This document shows, in pieces, positions 1 to 9,442 of a DNA stretch of 31,564 nt. The notes under the pieces were generated by a model. That model was not told the origin of the DNA and searched no databases. It saw only the letters and a program-made list of their open reading frames with translations. The first letter of the stretch is position 1. Every line of letters begins with the position of its first letter. The DNA lies in the NCBI GenBank assembly GCA_019649035.1, contig BMAT01005321.1, positions 37,685 through 69,248 of the forward strand. Direction: 5' to 3'. This DNA is from Elysia marginata (Eukaryota > Mollusca > Gastropoda > Plakobranchidae). The translations under genes were made by a program, and so were the position numbers.

Positions 1-218
1 GGGGGTCAAATGGGAACAATTATGGATTTCAACATAACTCAATTTTTCACCTAAGGCAATTTGATTTATATTCCCTGGAGATAGACTAGAAACTACTTTA
101 GCTTTTTAACCAAAATTTGTTAAAACCGCAATGCTCTTAGAAGTAATAAAATAATAGATTTTTTTAAGTATTAGCAATTTGCCTTACGCATAGATTTGAG
201 ACAATTATTAAAGGTAGA
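1..218. other. AT-rich non-coding DNA
   Basis: No convincing coding frame, RNA gene or repeat terminus is seen. The word ATTATTAAA at 204-212 recurs at 2133-2141 on the far side of the palindromic-TIR element and may be part of its target-site duplication. Confidence 0.4.
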
Positions 219-324
219 GGATAGGTGGACCCTGGGGTCCACTTAACCAAAATCAAGCTTTTAGGATACCGGGGTCTACTTCACCAAAATCAAGCTTTTA
301 GGATAGCTGGACCCCTGATCCAAC
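219..324 (+). repeat. Left terminal repeat block with subterminal tandem units
   Basis: Three outward-facing units start with GGATA at 219, 264 and 301. They are separated by two near-identical spacers reading CCAAAATCAAGCTTTTA. The second and third units are degenerate versions of the palindrome GGTGGACCCCGGGGTCCACC. Confidence 0.6.
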
Positions 325-330
325 TACATA

Positions 331-1265
331 CATATATGTACTGGTTTTGTAGACCCTGAGTTCAATTCATCAGCCTGGTTGGTTTTGCAAGTTTAATAAA
401 AGTTAATTGTTTTGCAAAACAATCAAAAACCCTTGTTTCTATGCACAAAATTATTCGTATCTTTAAAAGTGAAAAAAATCTGTCTATTTTTATTATGTAC
501 ATCTAGATGTAGTGTGTAGATCTATACCAAACTTAAAGCGTACCGGTATTAAATTTTACAACTGAGTTCATTAGTTTTAGATTCTACTGTTTTGAACTGA
601 ACATTGCATTCTAAGGAATTTGATGCAAACCGGTTAACCCCATCCCTTCATGTCCTTTGTTGCAGATCAGTTTTATAAATCTGTGTAATTGTGAAACACC
701 TATTTGACTATTTTCATGTAAAATAATCGCCTCAAGGCATTCAATGATCTTTCATACACTATTTTACATAAACTTAACAAGGCACATCATTATTTTTAGG
801 AGGATGAAAAGAAAAAGCTGCTTTTTAAATATTATTGACGCATGAAAATCACAAAATGCATTTTTGACATTGGACCAAGAGAGATTAAAAAAAAAACACT
901 CTACTGTATCCAAATGTATAAGGTACAATGTACACATATATCTGATATAGCTCAATTTTATGTTCAAACAGGTTTGATAGCATTTTGTGGTACACGGTTA
1001 GTGAATCGTATGTAAAAAAAAACATTTTTACTGAGGGGCTGTAGGGATTTCATCTGCACGAGTCCAACCAGCCCCGCTACTGCAGGCTCAAAATCTGTCG
1101 CATGCTTAACTTACGTTACAAGGTCAACATAAATTCTAGATTAATCAAGTTATTGTGTACTGATAAATGGTTAACAGACAAGAAAAAGGAAGTAGTGACA
1201 AAATGATGGGTTTTAGTTTATCATATGTAAGATGTAAATCTTCTGGAAGAGGTTAAGGCATACCC
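331..1265. other. Element interior, no gene seen
   Basis: AT-rich sequence without a recognisable product. A GC-richer island at about 1035-1100 has a minus-strand frame open for roughly 35 codons, but it matches no family I know. Confidence 0.35.
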
Positions 1266-1267
1266 GT

Positions 1268-1345
1268 AACATTTTATTAATTTCATTAGGATAGATGAGA
1301 AAACTTTTCAGCATTTGCTGGAACTGGCATTGCAATTGATTGCTT
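1268..1345 (+). pseudogene. Possible PIF/Harbinger transposase remnant
   Basis: One short plus-strand frame reads INFIRIDEKTFQHLLELALQ and then meets a TAA. This resembles the N-terminal segment of PIF/Harbinger nucleases, where an F-x-R-(M/I)-D/T-x-x-T/S-F-x-x-L-L-x-L motif precedes the DDE domain. No further homologous blocks (no DDE acids) were found downstream, and the flanking frames are closed by stops. Chance resemblance is possible because only about 26 codons are involved. Confidence 0.3.
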
Positions 1346-2061
1346 AACATATACATGAATGTGATAGTAAGACAAGTCTGTTTTCAAACGTCCATCATGA
1401 CAAAAATGAATAGCATTTTAGCAGTAGATTGATACGCTGTTTTTAAAAGCACATAAATACAAAAATTGAAAGTTTACAATAAACGGAATGCATAGTAACC
1501 CCAAACAAATTTATATTAATTCTAGTCGGGGAAGATTGCCAAGTTCCGTTTTTGGCGATGTAATAACACGAGGCCCAGAAGTTAATGCTATAGAAAAAAG
1601 GCAAATATTATCTCGATAAGTGGATACGGGAGCTGTAATAGTGTTGTGCCGTGCGTTTTTTTTTTAATTGCATGTTCTTTTGTTGTTTTTTAAAGCCCGT
1701 GACAATGTCTCCATCTTGCCAGTCTTGGGAAGCCATGCTTCTCAAAGGAGAATAGGCCTGTAACCACGAAAGTTTATATATCTTGATCTAATTTCAAGTT
1801 GAACTTGAATTTAGCAAGATTAAGAATTAGTCTACAATGAATCAGAAGAGAAGTCTAAATTTGAAAATAAAATAAGCACGGCTAAAATTTAAATAACGGA
1901 TGAACAATTATCAGGATCTCACAAGAACAGAACATGTGCACAGACTGACAAAGATAGATCTATAGCTAAAGGGAAACTAGAGTAGAAAGGTTGTGATTTC
2001 CTCTTCACCTAGCCCACATGACAATGTTACTATTGTTAGAACTTAGATCTAGCTTTTCATT
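1346..2061. other. Element interior, no gene seen
   Basis: AT-rich, stop-rich in all frames. I see no RNA gene or further transposase block. Confidence 0.35.
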
Positions 2062-2126
2062 GGTCCGGGGTCCACCTATCCTAAACGCTTCATTTTGTTT
2101 GGGTGGACCCCGGGGTCCACCTATCC
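2062..2126 (-). repeat. Right terminal repeat block
   Basis: Two copies of the palindromic unit, GGTCCGGGGTCCACCTATCC at 2062-2081 and the perfect palindrome plus CTATCC at 2102-2126, are joined by a 20-bp spacer. The block is the inverted counterpart of 219-324. Confidence 0.6.
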
Positions 2127-2189
2127 ACTTTCATTATTAAAATGGCAAGTTTATCTTTGTTTGAGTTCCTTTTTATTCATTTTGCTCTC

Positions 2190-3312
2190 TTCAATCAGAT
2201 TCATAAACTTAGCATTCTGATACTAATTTTATATTTACAACGTCCCCATTGTCATCTATCATCAAATTGCATGGTATGTCTTATCACCTTTATGCTGATG
2301 ATACGCAAATGTATTGTACTGACACGATAAATAACCTACCATTGCTCCTCTCAAAAACATCAATCTGTATCGAGAGTGTAAAAGAGTGGATGATGACCAA
2401 CAAACTTAAACTCAATGATGATAAAACTGAAATCATTATACTTGGCAAAGATGTACATTCAATACCAACAACTACTCTGAACATCAACGGTAATATCATA
2501 CCAACAAGCAAACGCATAAAAAACTTAGGCGTTTATCTAGATAACGACATGTCAATGTCATCACATGTAGATAATGTTTGCAGAGCAGCATATTTCCAAA
2601 TTAGGAAAATAAGTACAATCCAAAATTTCCTTGACCGGAAAGTAACAACAACTCTCGTAACATCTTTAGTATTATCCAGACTGGATTATTGTAACTCACT
2701 GCTTGCAGGGCTTCCAAAAGATCTTATACAAAGGCTTCAGGTTGTCCAACATAGCGCAGCCAGATTAATATCACGAAGCAAAAAGAGAGAACAAGTCACA
2801 CCAATCTTATGTGGTTTGCATTGGCTTCCTATTGAGTACCGTATAATGTTTAAGATATGCCTAATCTGTTATAAATGCCTTAACAGCCAAGCGCCCGTGT
2901 ATCTGTCTGAATCACTCTATAGATACACCCCAAATAGACCATTAAGATCGGCTGCAGATAACACGAAACTAGTAAAAACTGCAAGTAATTACAAGTTTTA
3001 TGGTCAACGCTCGTTTTTCTGCTTTGGTCCAACTGTTTGGAACTCACTCCCTTTAACCATCAGGGAAGCTAAATCAATAGAACTGTTTAAGAAACAGTTA
3101 AAACACTATCTTTTTCTGCAAGCATATTTCTAGGTATACATTTTAAACCTGTAACTCCTTTTGATTTGTCACGTTAGATAAATTTAAATGTACTTATGTT
3201 GTCGTGAATATCATTGTATTTATTAGCATTTGTGAACCGCATAGAACAAACTCAATTGTTATGGATATGCGGTATATAAATTCAATATATTATTATTATT
3301 ATTAATATTAAA
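2190..3312 (+). mobile_element. 5'-truncated L2-like non-LTR retrotransposon
   Basis: A LINE copy that begins inside the reverse transcriptase domain and runs to a natural 3' end. The first recognisable block (about 2211-2245) corresponds to the SILGP(I/L)LF segment but is one frame off the main ORF. After the ORF, the 3' region has an 8-bp stem ACCGCATA (3236-3243) / TATGCGGT (3266-3273), then TATATAAATT and an (ATT)n run to about 3305. This hairpin-plus-microsatellite tail is typical of L2/CR1-group LINEs. The 5' boundary is uncertain because the sequence upstream (2127-2190) has no clear protein match. Confidence 0.8.
2249..3133 (+). pseudogene. LINE ORF2 C-terminal part (reverse transcriptase palm, thumb and C-terminal region)
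   Basis: An open frame of about 294 codons lacks a genuine start because the element is truncated. It carries the RT catalytic box YADDTQMY near residue 16. Next come the EWMMTNKLKLNDDKTEIIILG block, the R-I-K-N-LGV-LD block, the SRLDYCNSLLAGLPK block, the LHWLPIEYRI block, and a C-terminal FGPTVWNSLPL segment ending in FKKQLKHYLF. All are standard for L2/CR1-type ORF2 proteins. The endonuclease and RT fingers are absent. The frame is intact from the YADD box to the stop, so the insertion is fairly young, but it cannot be autonomous. The same family occurs three more times as fragments in the right half of the window. Confidence 0.85.
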
Positions 3313-3895
3313 AAGGGGAAAAATCTTGAGTCATCAAAAAAAATTATTTGCCTTATGCGGCAAACCTATTGCAGTGGAAAGCTTAAAATTCTAATCACTT
3401 GGGAATGGATGAAAACTTTGAAATAAGAGGATTCAAGTTGAATGCAAGTTAATTTTTCATTTCATTGTTAATTATATTGAGATTATTATAAACACCTACC
3501 TTTTTCATATGAGCCTTCCATTCAACAACAAACTTAGCATATCTAGGGGTCAAAGACACTTTCATGTGTGTTATGGGATAGTAAATTTGCTCAGTAACTG
3601 TTTCTCATAATCTTTACATGCTTTGGAGAAATGAAACTGCTAGGGAAAAAGTAAAATCTCTATAGATCTCAATATAATATGCAATTTAATAGAATTGAAC
3701 CTTACTGACTTCAAATTATAAGTTCAAATCAAACAAATACAAAGAGAAAAAACGAATCCAGCTCTTGCAAAAACTTTGAATTGAGGTAGTTCTGAGTCAT
3801 CATACTTTGATTTTGAGCCATGGGAATTTTCTCTATACACATCACCTAAAATAGATTTTGATTGTAATTTATATTCTTGTTTTGGTGGGTTTCAG
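3313..3895 (+). other. Probable intron of the GGA-type gene
   Basis: AT-rich non-coding DNA leading into the acceptor ATTCTTGTTTTGGTGGGTTTCAG (AG at 3894-3895). I searched for the preceding ear-domain exon here and in 1-2100 and did not find it, so the intron probably starts left of the window and contains the upstream transposons. This is inferred from the exon alone. Confidence 0.45.
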
Positions 3896-3988
3896 GAAAA
3901 AGTGAGATTAAAGTACAAGCTGTCCTACACCATTGGCGGAGAGCAGTTTTCTGATGTTGGAGATATAGAGGGCATTCCAGTGCAATAG
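3896..3988 (+). CDS. Last coding exon of a GGA-type clathrin adaptor (end of gamma-adaptin ear domain)
   Basis: A 31-codon exon in phase 0 after a good acceptor, ending in TAG at 3986-3988. It begins EKVRLKYKLSYT and continues IGGEQFSDVGDI before the stop. The block E-K-V-R-L-x-Y-K-L-(T/S)-(F/Y)-T followed by GEQ...(M/V)GD(I/V) is the C-terminal strand pair of the GAE domain in GGA proteins (Golgi-localised, gamma-ear-containing, ARF-binding). AP-1 gamma has a related but less similar end. GGAs sort cargo at the trans-Golgi network; the ear binds accessory proteins. Upstream exons (VHS, GAT, hinge, rest of ear) are outside the window. The usual FPP...W tail is replaced by a short GIPVQ end. 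Identification rests on about 30 residues recognised from memory of the family. Confidence 0.68.
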   Translation, partial: EKVRLKYKLSYTIGGEQFSDVGDIEGIPVQ

Positions 3989-4430
3989 TTGTCGACCACT
4001 CTTTGACGCATTAAAAGTTGACTCTGGTTTTAAGGCCAGGGGACGTGATGTATGGGACAGTTTCATCCAAAAGACTTGATTTTCTACCAAAAGACCAAAT
4101 TTCGGGTTGTTTTTTTTTTTTAACAAAATACATCCTAGAGACTTTGTGAGTCAATTCCATGCTTTCATTTCCAGGTATATGATATTTTATGTTAAATCGC
4201 TATTTATATTGGACAAACTCATATTGTGTGATACTGGAATGGAAGTTGCTTATTCCTTTGGTTTCTTTTTTTAATCGCATCTTTTTTACACCTCCTATAA
4301 ATTCAACATTGTTGGTGTCACATACATTGAACAAGATTTTGGTGCTTTCATGTGTCTATTTTTTTTTCTTTTTTCCTGGCATTATTGTTTTGTCCCAAAT
4401 AAAAGGCATAAAATGGATATGGAAATAAAC
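3989..4430 (+). other. Probable 3' UTR of the GGA-type gene
   Basis: No coding potential. Two canonical AATAAA signals lie at 4398-4403 and 4424-4429, and the second is followed by the T-rich run CTTTTTTGTTTTTGTTTT, as expected downstream of a cleavage site. Confidence 0.5.
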
Positions 4431-4460
4431 AATCTGCTTTTTTGTTTTTGTTTTAAAGAA
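4424..4460 (+). terminator. Candidate polyadenylation site
   Basis: AATAAA at 4424-4429 with a T/GT-rich downstream element at about 4438-4456. It lies 435 bp after the stop of the GGA-type exon. Confidence 0.4.
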
Positions 4461-4839
4461 TTGACATGCACACTTCATCACTGGTTGTAGTTTTGCAATA
4501 ATTTACCCTTGATGTGAATGGAAAAATTAATTTACTAAGATGTGCTGTTTCCATTTTTTCAACATTTGAGAAAAATTGTTTTTCTACCATGAGAAGGGCA
4601 ATCATCTTACAACACAGTGATATGCACATGTCGGAATGTCACCTTGCTTCCGCAATTACAACCTGATTTATACAACAATGGAGAGTATAATTTTGAATGT
4701 GTTGTAATGATTAAAATAGTCATGAATAATAGATATCTCTAATAAAAAAAACTTTCTTAGTTTCAAGTTTTTATATTTTATGGAAAGGTGCATATTTGCA
4801 ATTTAAAAGTGAAAGCTTTTTGTTTTCAAAGTATGAGTA
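4431..4839. other. Non-coding spacer
   Basis: AT-rich, no gene or repeat recognised. A further AATAAA occurs at about 4740. Confidence 0.35.
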
Positions 4840-5403
4840 CAGTTAAACCTCGTTATACCGCCAATAACAGTGCCACCATAAAGTTGGCATTATAAAGAGA
4901 GTGGCGGTACAGCGAGCAAAACAAGGGAGGCAAAAAATTTCAACAACATGACGACTATTTTACGCAGACATCCCCCTTATGGCTTTTGCCGCCCCAGCCA
5001 AGCATCACATGTCTAGAGTAGACCTATCCCCTTTCTCACCTTCTTCCTGTCCCTCCCCCATCCCCCCTCTCTCTTTGTCTTTTACACGTGCTCGCTGGCT
5101 CTTGTCTGTCCACGCAACCATCGGCGCCGCGCCTCTTGTGTGCAAGTGTGTGGAAAGTGATGAGGGAGGGGCAGACAGAGAGGTAGGTTAGTGCGGCGGC
5201 TAGGCTTTGTGGTTTTACGCTGGCGGTATAGCAGGCATTTTTTATTTTGTTTACTGATATTATGTACGGCGGTAGGGACTGGCGGATGGCGGTACAAAGA
5301 TTTATTTTACTAATTTATATAGCAGCCAAACGGTACTGTAGCCAAAAGCAGGCGGTATGCGGGAATGGCGGTAAGCGGGGGGCGGTATGACGAGGTTTCA
5401 CTG
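4840..5403. mobile_element. 564-bp TA-flanked MITE with pogo/Tigger-like termini
   Basis: The left end CAGTTAAACCTCGTTATACCGCC is matched by the complement of the right end, CAGTGAAACCTCGTCATACCGCC, 21 of 23 identical. TA dinucleotides flank both sides (4838-4839 and 5404-5405), the target-site duplication of the Tc1/mariner/pogo superfamily. CAGT...AACCTCG termini are characteristic of pogo/Tigger elements. The interior is GC-richer than its surroundings, has many GGCGGTA words and has no transposase frame. It is therefore a non-autonomous copy. Confidence 0.85.
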
Positions 5404-5405
5404 TA

Positions 5406-5783
5406 TAAGATTTTTCAAAAAGTCACATGTGGCTTGCAAAAAATTGTCTTTTGTGACCTGTAACTTTGTTGGGTTTTTTTATTTTTCAGATTCTAGAATT
5501 GGATGAGAAAAATATTCATTGCAGCTAAATTTTCATAAACTGAGTCTATATGTCCAAACTCTGAATTGTATCTGTTTACCCTGGTTGCCTCACATATTAA
5601 TATTGGGAATATTATTTGGATGAGATTGGCGTGTTAAATTTATATGTGTCATGAATTGGAATTTTCATCAGAGAAGCTGAGTATATTTTTTATGGTATTG
5701 ATCATTATTAATCTATGCTTTTCAAAATGCAGTCTTGAAATGCCTCAACAATTTTTTTGCTTCAATATGAATTTTTTTATGTA
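5406..5783. other. Spacer with one acceptor-like site
   Basis: A strong acceptor-like tract GGGTTTTTTTATTTTTCAG ends at 5489 and is followed by 12 open codons (ILELDEKNIHCS) and a TAA. It could be an unrecognised terminal exon, but there is no second line of support. The rest of the stretch is AT-rich and featureless. Confidence 0.3.
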
Positions 5784-5849
5784 CAGTAGTAACTATTTAA
5801 ACCGAAATTTTAGACTTAACCGAGAGTTGACTTCTCGCGGATTCCACTG
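5784..5849. mobile_element. 66-bp remnant of the CAGTGGAATCC MITE family
   Basis: Flanked by TA on both sides (5782-5783, 5850-5851). The right end, read on the complement, is CAGTGGAATCCGCGAGAAGTC, the same terminus as the element starting at 10139. The left end CAGTAGTAACTATTTAAACC is diverged. I read this as a heavily deleted copy. Confidence 0.6.
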
Positions 5850-6056
5850 TATTAAGCAACAATTAACACTTTATGGCGTACAACCAAGCATAAAACCATC
5901 GCATCATGAAAGGGAGAGCTGAAAGGCTACACCGAGCGCTAGCATGGAACCTACGGCTATGATAAGAACAAAATTATGTATAACCAAACAAAGATCTAGA
6001 TTTATAACTGACCAAAGCTCAGTGATAGGAAGTAGAAAAGAAGATTTCCACATTAC

Positions 6057-6630
6057 ATGTATTTCACCGACCTCAAGAGCAAAGAATTTAAGTAAGTTAA
6101 ATGAAAAACAAATTGGTTTTTTTTTTAATTAATCAAGTGAAACTGGCAGTATGATCGGCACACCGTATATTCCACCGGGAGAGTATTATAATCAAGAGAA
6201 ACACGCAGTGTAATCCAAAAGAGAAAGTAAAATAATCCAATGAAACAAACCGTATAATCCAAAACAGAAATTAAAATAATCCAGTGAAACAAGCAGTATA
6301 ATAGGTATGCCATAAATATATATTCCAAATAGAAAGTATAATAATGTATTTCACCGACCTCAAGAGCAAAGAATTTAAGTAAGTTAAATGAAAAACCAAT
6401 TGTTTTTTTTTTTAAATTAATCAAGTGAAACTGGCAGTATGATCGGCACACCGTATATTCCACCGGGAGAGTATTATAATCAAGAGAAACAGGCAGTGCA
6501 ATCCAAAAGAGAAAGTAAAATAATCCAATGAAACAAACCGTATAATCCAAAACAGAAATTAAAATAATCCAGTGAAACAAGCAGTATAATAGGTATGCCA
6601 TAAATATATATTCCAAATAGAAAGTATAAT
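6057..6630. repeat. Two-copy tandem duplication, 287-bp period
   Basis: Positions 6057-6343 and 6344-6630 are nearly identical and head to tail; for example ATTTCACCGACCTCAAGAGC starts at 6061 and again at 6348. Differences are few single-base changes around the T-run and in the ACACGCAGTG/ACAGGCAGTG word. Each copy contains a lower-order repeat built on AATCCAGTGAAACAAGCAGTATAAT. The minus strand is open for 163 codons across both copies. The product is hydrophobic and simply mirrors the repeat, so I do not call it a gene. Confidence 0.9.
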
Positions 6631-6722
6631 AATTCAGTGAGACAAGCAGTATAATCCAAAACAGAAGTGTAATGATTCAGTGAAGCAAACAGTATAAATT
6701 AAAAACAGAAAATAATAATCCA
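6631..6722. repeat. Degenerate extension of the CAGTATAATCC minisatellite
   Basis: Further copies of the roughly 37-bp submotif (CAGTGAGACAAGCAGTATAAT, CAGTGAAGCAAACAGTATAAA) follow the duplication and decay toward 6722. This suggests the 287-bp unit arose inside an older minisatellite. Confidence 0.6.
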
Positions 6723-7119
6723 AGGGTGTTTGCTTTGACTGATTTAGTGAACTGATGCTTAGTACATTATACAGCTGTGTTCAGTGTAGGCTAGGTACCA
6801 GTCTTAGAAGTGCTTAGGGGACGTAAAACTGTAGGCATGCGGCACCGGTCCGCTGTTGTCCCTTTGATGTTACGTGCGCACGTGGCCAGACTTCGTAGAC
6901 CAAAACAAAGCAGCCGCAAAGCAGGCTTTACGGCCTCTCTGTGTTGGCCTAGGTGTAGGCGTATTTAACATTACTACATAATTATCTATGACATCAAAGT
7001 CAGTTATATTTAAGAGTTGTGGCCCTTTTACCGGCCTAATTTAATGACACCTTACACCTGACACTCTCCCTTCCCTCTTAATCATATTCTTTTTTATTTC
7101 TCCTTCTCCCTGTTCTTAG
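6723..7119. other. Spacer with a CpG-richer island at about 6830-6960
   Basis: The island stands out from AT-rich surroundings and contains the perfect 12-bp palindrome ACGTGCGCACGT (6872-6883), overlapping a CACGTG E-box. It could be a promoter or a relic repeat; no transcript start can be shown. The end of the stretch is a pyrimidine-rich tract ending in AG at 7119. Confidence 0.35.
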
Positions 7120-7193
7120 ACTACTGCTTAGGCAAATTCTTGGATGAACCCACCCTGTGTCAAAAGTATAAATTGTTTCAGTTCAGCTGTAGC
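7120..7193 (+). other. Possible internal or terminal exon, unrecognised
   Basis: A strong acceptor (TTTCTCCTTCTCCCTGTTCTTAG) precedes an open frame reading YCLGKFLDEPTLCQKYKLFQ and then FSCSQG, before GTAGAT, a weak donor candidate. Composition is that of a soluble protein and unlike translated AT-rich spacer. The family is not recognised and only about 24 codons are open. It might belong with the putative terminal exon at 9443-9578, but no linking exon was found. Confidence 0.22.
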
Positions 7194-7194
7194 C

Positions 7195-7784
7195 AAGGCT
7201 GGTAGATTGAAAACCTAACACTCTATAGTGAAAGACATTGATAATCTCTATGTTTTGCACAAATAATTTTTGCTTCCACGTCTATCATAACATCTTGCAA
7301 AGAGTTTTTATGTTCATACTAATCCAAAGAATCAAACAGTAGAGATCATTTCTATAAGTTTGTTTATACCTTCAGTTCTTTTCATTTAGATCTAGATCTT
7401 ATTCTACCGAAGTTTAATGTCAAGTTCAATAATCTTTGTTGTTCTAACAAATCATTACTGTTGCTTACTCTAGGCCTAGGTTTTAATTTATTCAATTCAA
7501 AAAAATCACCCGTTTTAGCTTGCGACGACCACATATGCCATCTCTTTGTTTTGAGATCTCTCCTCGCTATTGCTTCTAACTTCCCTTTCTGCACAAGGAT
7601 TTCGGTTTATTAGTCTCTTAATAACGAAGAAGAAAAAGACCAAACAAAATTTCTAATTTGTAGCCTTTTTTTGGTTCTGCCAATTTGGTTTAGGTGTGGT
7701 CCACTGTACATGTAATTAATACTATTCCACATACATATCATTTCACCCCAAATTATTCAGTCTTGTGTTCACAGAGGATGAGTG
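7195..7784. other. Non-coding spacer
   Basis: AT-rich. A minus-strand frame of about 70 codons (7594-7382) has protein-like composition but no start codon, splice site or family match that I can support. Confidence 0.3.
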
Positions 7785-7980
7785 GGATGTCGCAATTTTC
7801 ACCTTCAAATGCCTTGCTGTTTTGAACAAGATATTTTTAAGCTTTCTAATTCAACAAAATACTGATAATTTTGAAAGATACATGTATTAAAATTTCTGTC
7901 AAAGAAAAATGTGGATAAAAAGTATGCAAAAAAGACTTTTTAATTGGGGTTTTCCCCAAAAAAGAATTTCCGAGTTCTGA
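7785..7980. repeat. Diverged dispersed repeat, copy 1
   Basis: GCAATTTTCACCTTCAA with downstream blocks GTTTTGAACAAG, AAGCTTTCTAA and AAAAAAGAATTTCC recurs in the same order at about 15972-16300. Identity is patchy, so both are old copies of an unclassified interspersed repeat. Confidence 0.45.
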
Positions 7981-9442
7981 ATCATTCACCATGGGCACGA
8001 GACAGTTATTCATCAATAAATTAAAAAAGCAAGAGAATTTGAATGTTACAACAGATAAAGTATACAACATAGTGGGTCGTTAAAAGACATCTTTGGAAGG
8101 TAGATCTCATGTATCTGTTTCTCTCTTGTCATCAAAGTTAGAATTTGTTCTCACAAACATGTAATCTGGTCCCCTGTTGTTTTTGGGTTTGTTCTTGTTT
8201 GTTTGTTTGTTTGTTTGATTGCAACTATGACAAACTCGAACTAATAAAAGGTTTTATATAGCAAGTTCATGTAAGTGTTTTTAACATTAATAGATTTTTG
8301 CAACTGTTAGTAAAATTCACATTTCATAGTGTAATTGATAAAGTAGAGTTGGAAAAAGATTTACACAAACCCCATGTTGATATAACGTAGTCAAGTAATA
8401 CTTTGCAGACGTCATGTTGAGGTTTCTACCTAAATACTGTTTCTTACATGTTGTCTAAGGAGGAACTGTGTAAAAATTTGATATCAATAACCAAATGGAT
8501 ATAAGATTTAGTCATTTCACCACATAAACTGCCGAAAACTGTTATATGTAGTTGGATTAGTTTAGGAGAGGAATTAATGTTTTCCCTGACGGAATTGTTC
8601 CTCCGTGACTAGGATTTTTTTTTTCCTTTCGTTTTATTTTTCTTTTGTAATAAGTCTTATGAAACAGGTGCTCATATTTGCAGTAACTAAGAATGTGTTT
8701 TTTTGTTGAAAGGACAAAAACTTGTGACATTGATGATTGAGGTGTTTTATTTACTTTTAAAGTACAAGGACCTATTCATCTTCCATTTCATTACAATTTT
8801 ATTAGCCCTGGAAGCAGATGAAAAAAGGCATAATTTTTTTTTAAATCAAGAATTAACATTGACTTCCTGGTGGGCCATTGAAGCCAATGTTGTCTTCCCT
8901 GATAGTAGATTTATTTTTCAAAAGTCTACAGTAGATGTGCTTAAATCATTGAAGGTTTATAATGCAGTCCAGTCCAGATATTTTGAACCCCATAAGAACA
9001 AAGATTAAATTTGAATTACTGGTATGCATATTTTAACTTGTCAATTTAGTTTATAAAAGAGAAATATGATGGGTAATTTAGTTTGAATTAAAGAAGAATT
9101 CAAATTAGCCAGGTTTGAGTTATGTGGACTCAGCTGCACCAAGTTGAAAAACTGTTTATAAATAAAGCTGCCTATCAAAACTCTGGCCACATAATCATAC
9201 AGAAATATATTCTCTTTTTATCATTTTTCTCTGTTTTGAGGCTTGTGGTATTGTATTGGTTCCTGTCCTTTGATGATCTCTTCATAAAGGGCAAAACAAA
9301 AGTACATCCTTGTTTTCAGTAAAAAAGAGTTAAGTATGAATCATTATATTTATACAAGTGTGCAATAATTGGTATATATATACGTCTTTGGTATATAAGT
9401 TTAATTGTATTGTTTTATTTTTGTTTTTATCTGGGATGTGAG
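7981..9442. other. Non-coding spacer with a GTTT microsatellite
   Basis: A (GTTT)n run lies at about 8194-8217. A plus-strand frame is open for about 100 codons (8703-9008) but starts with a non-AUG codon and translates to low-complexity hydrophobic sequence of no known family. Given the AT content, a frame of this length is expected by chance a few times in the window. Confidence 0.3.

Larger units (their letters stand above)
219..2126. mobile_element. Candidate 1.9-kb DNA transposon with palindromic terminal inverted repeats
   Basis: Both ends carry GGATAGGTGGACCC(C/T)GGGGTCCAC pointing outward in opposite orientations (219-242 and the complement at 2103-2126), one mismatch in 24. The termini are self-complementary: the right end holds the perfect 20-bp palindrome GGTGGACCCCGGGGTCCACC (2102-2121). 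Each terminus is followed inward by further copies of the unit, with CAAAATCAAGCTTTTAGGATA-like spacers on the left and CAAAATGAAGCGTTTAGGATA on the right. A shared ATTATTAAA flanks both sides. The interior has no intact gene; a short stretch near 1268-1345 resembles a PIF/Harbinger transposase. I infer a non-autonomous or decayed TIR element of unassigned superfamily. Two independent copies of a palindromic repeat in opposite orientation is the alternative. Confidence 0.5.

Noticed and set aside
358..380. GAGTTCAATTC resembling a tRNA B box
   Set aside because: No A box or cloverleaf could be built around it.
6125..6616. 163-codon minus-strand frame
   Set aside because: It spans the tandem duplication and encodes the same hydrophobic peptide twice; explained by the repeat.
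7382..7594. 70-codon minus-strand frame with soluble-protein composition
   Set aside because: No start codon (begins with GTG), the acceptor-like TTGTGCAG lacks a pyrimidine tract, and no known family.
8703..9008. About 100-codon plus-strand frame
   Set aside because: No AUG at its start, no family, and a frame of this length is expected by chance in DNA this AT-rich and long.
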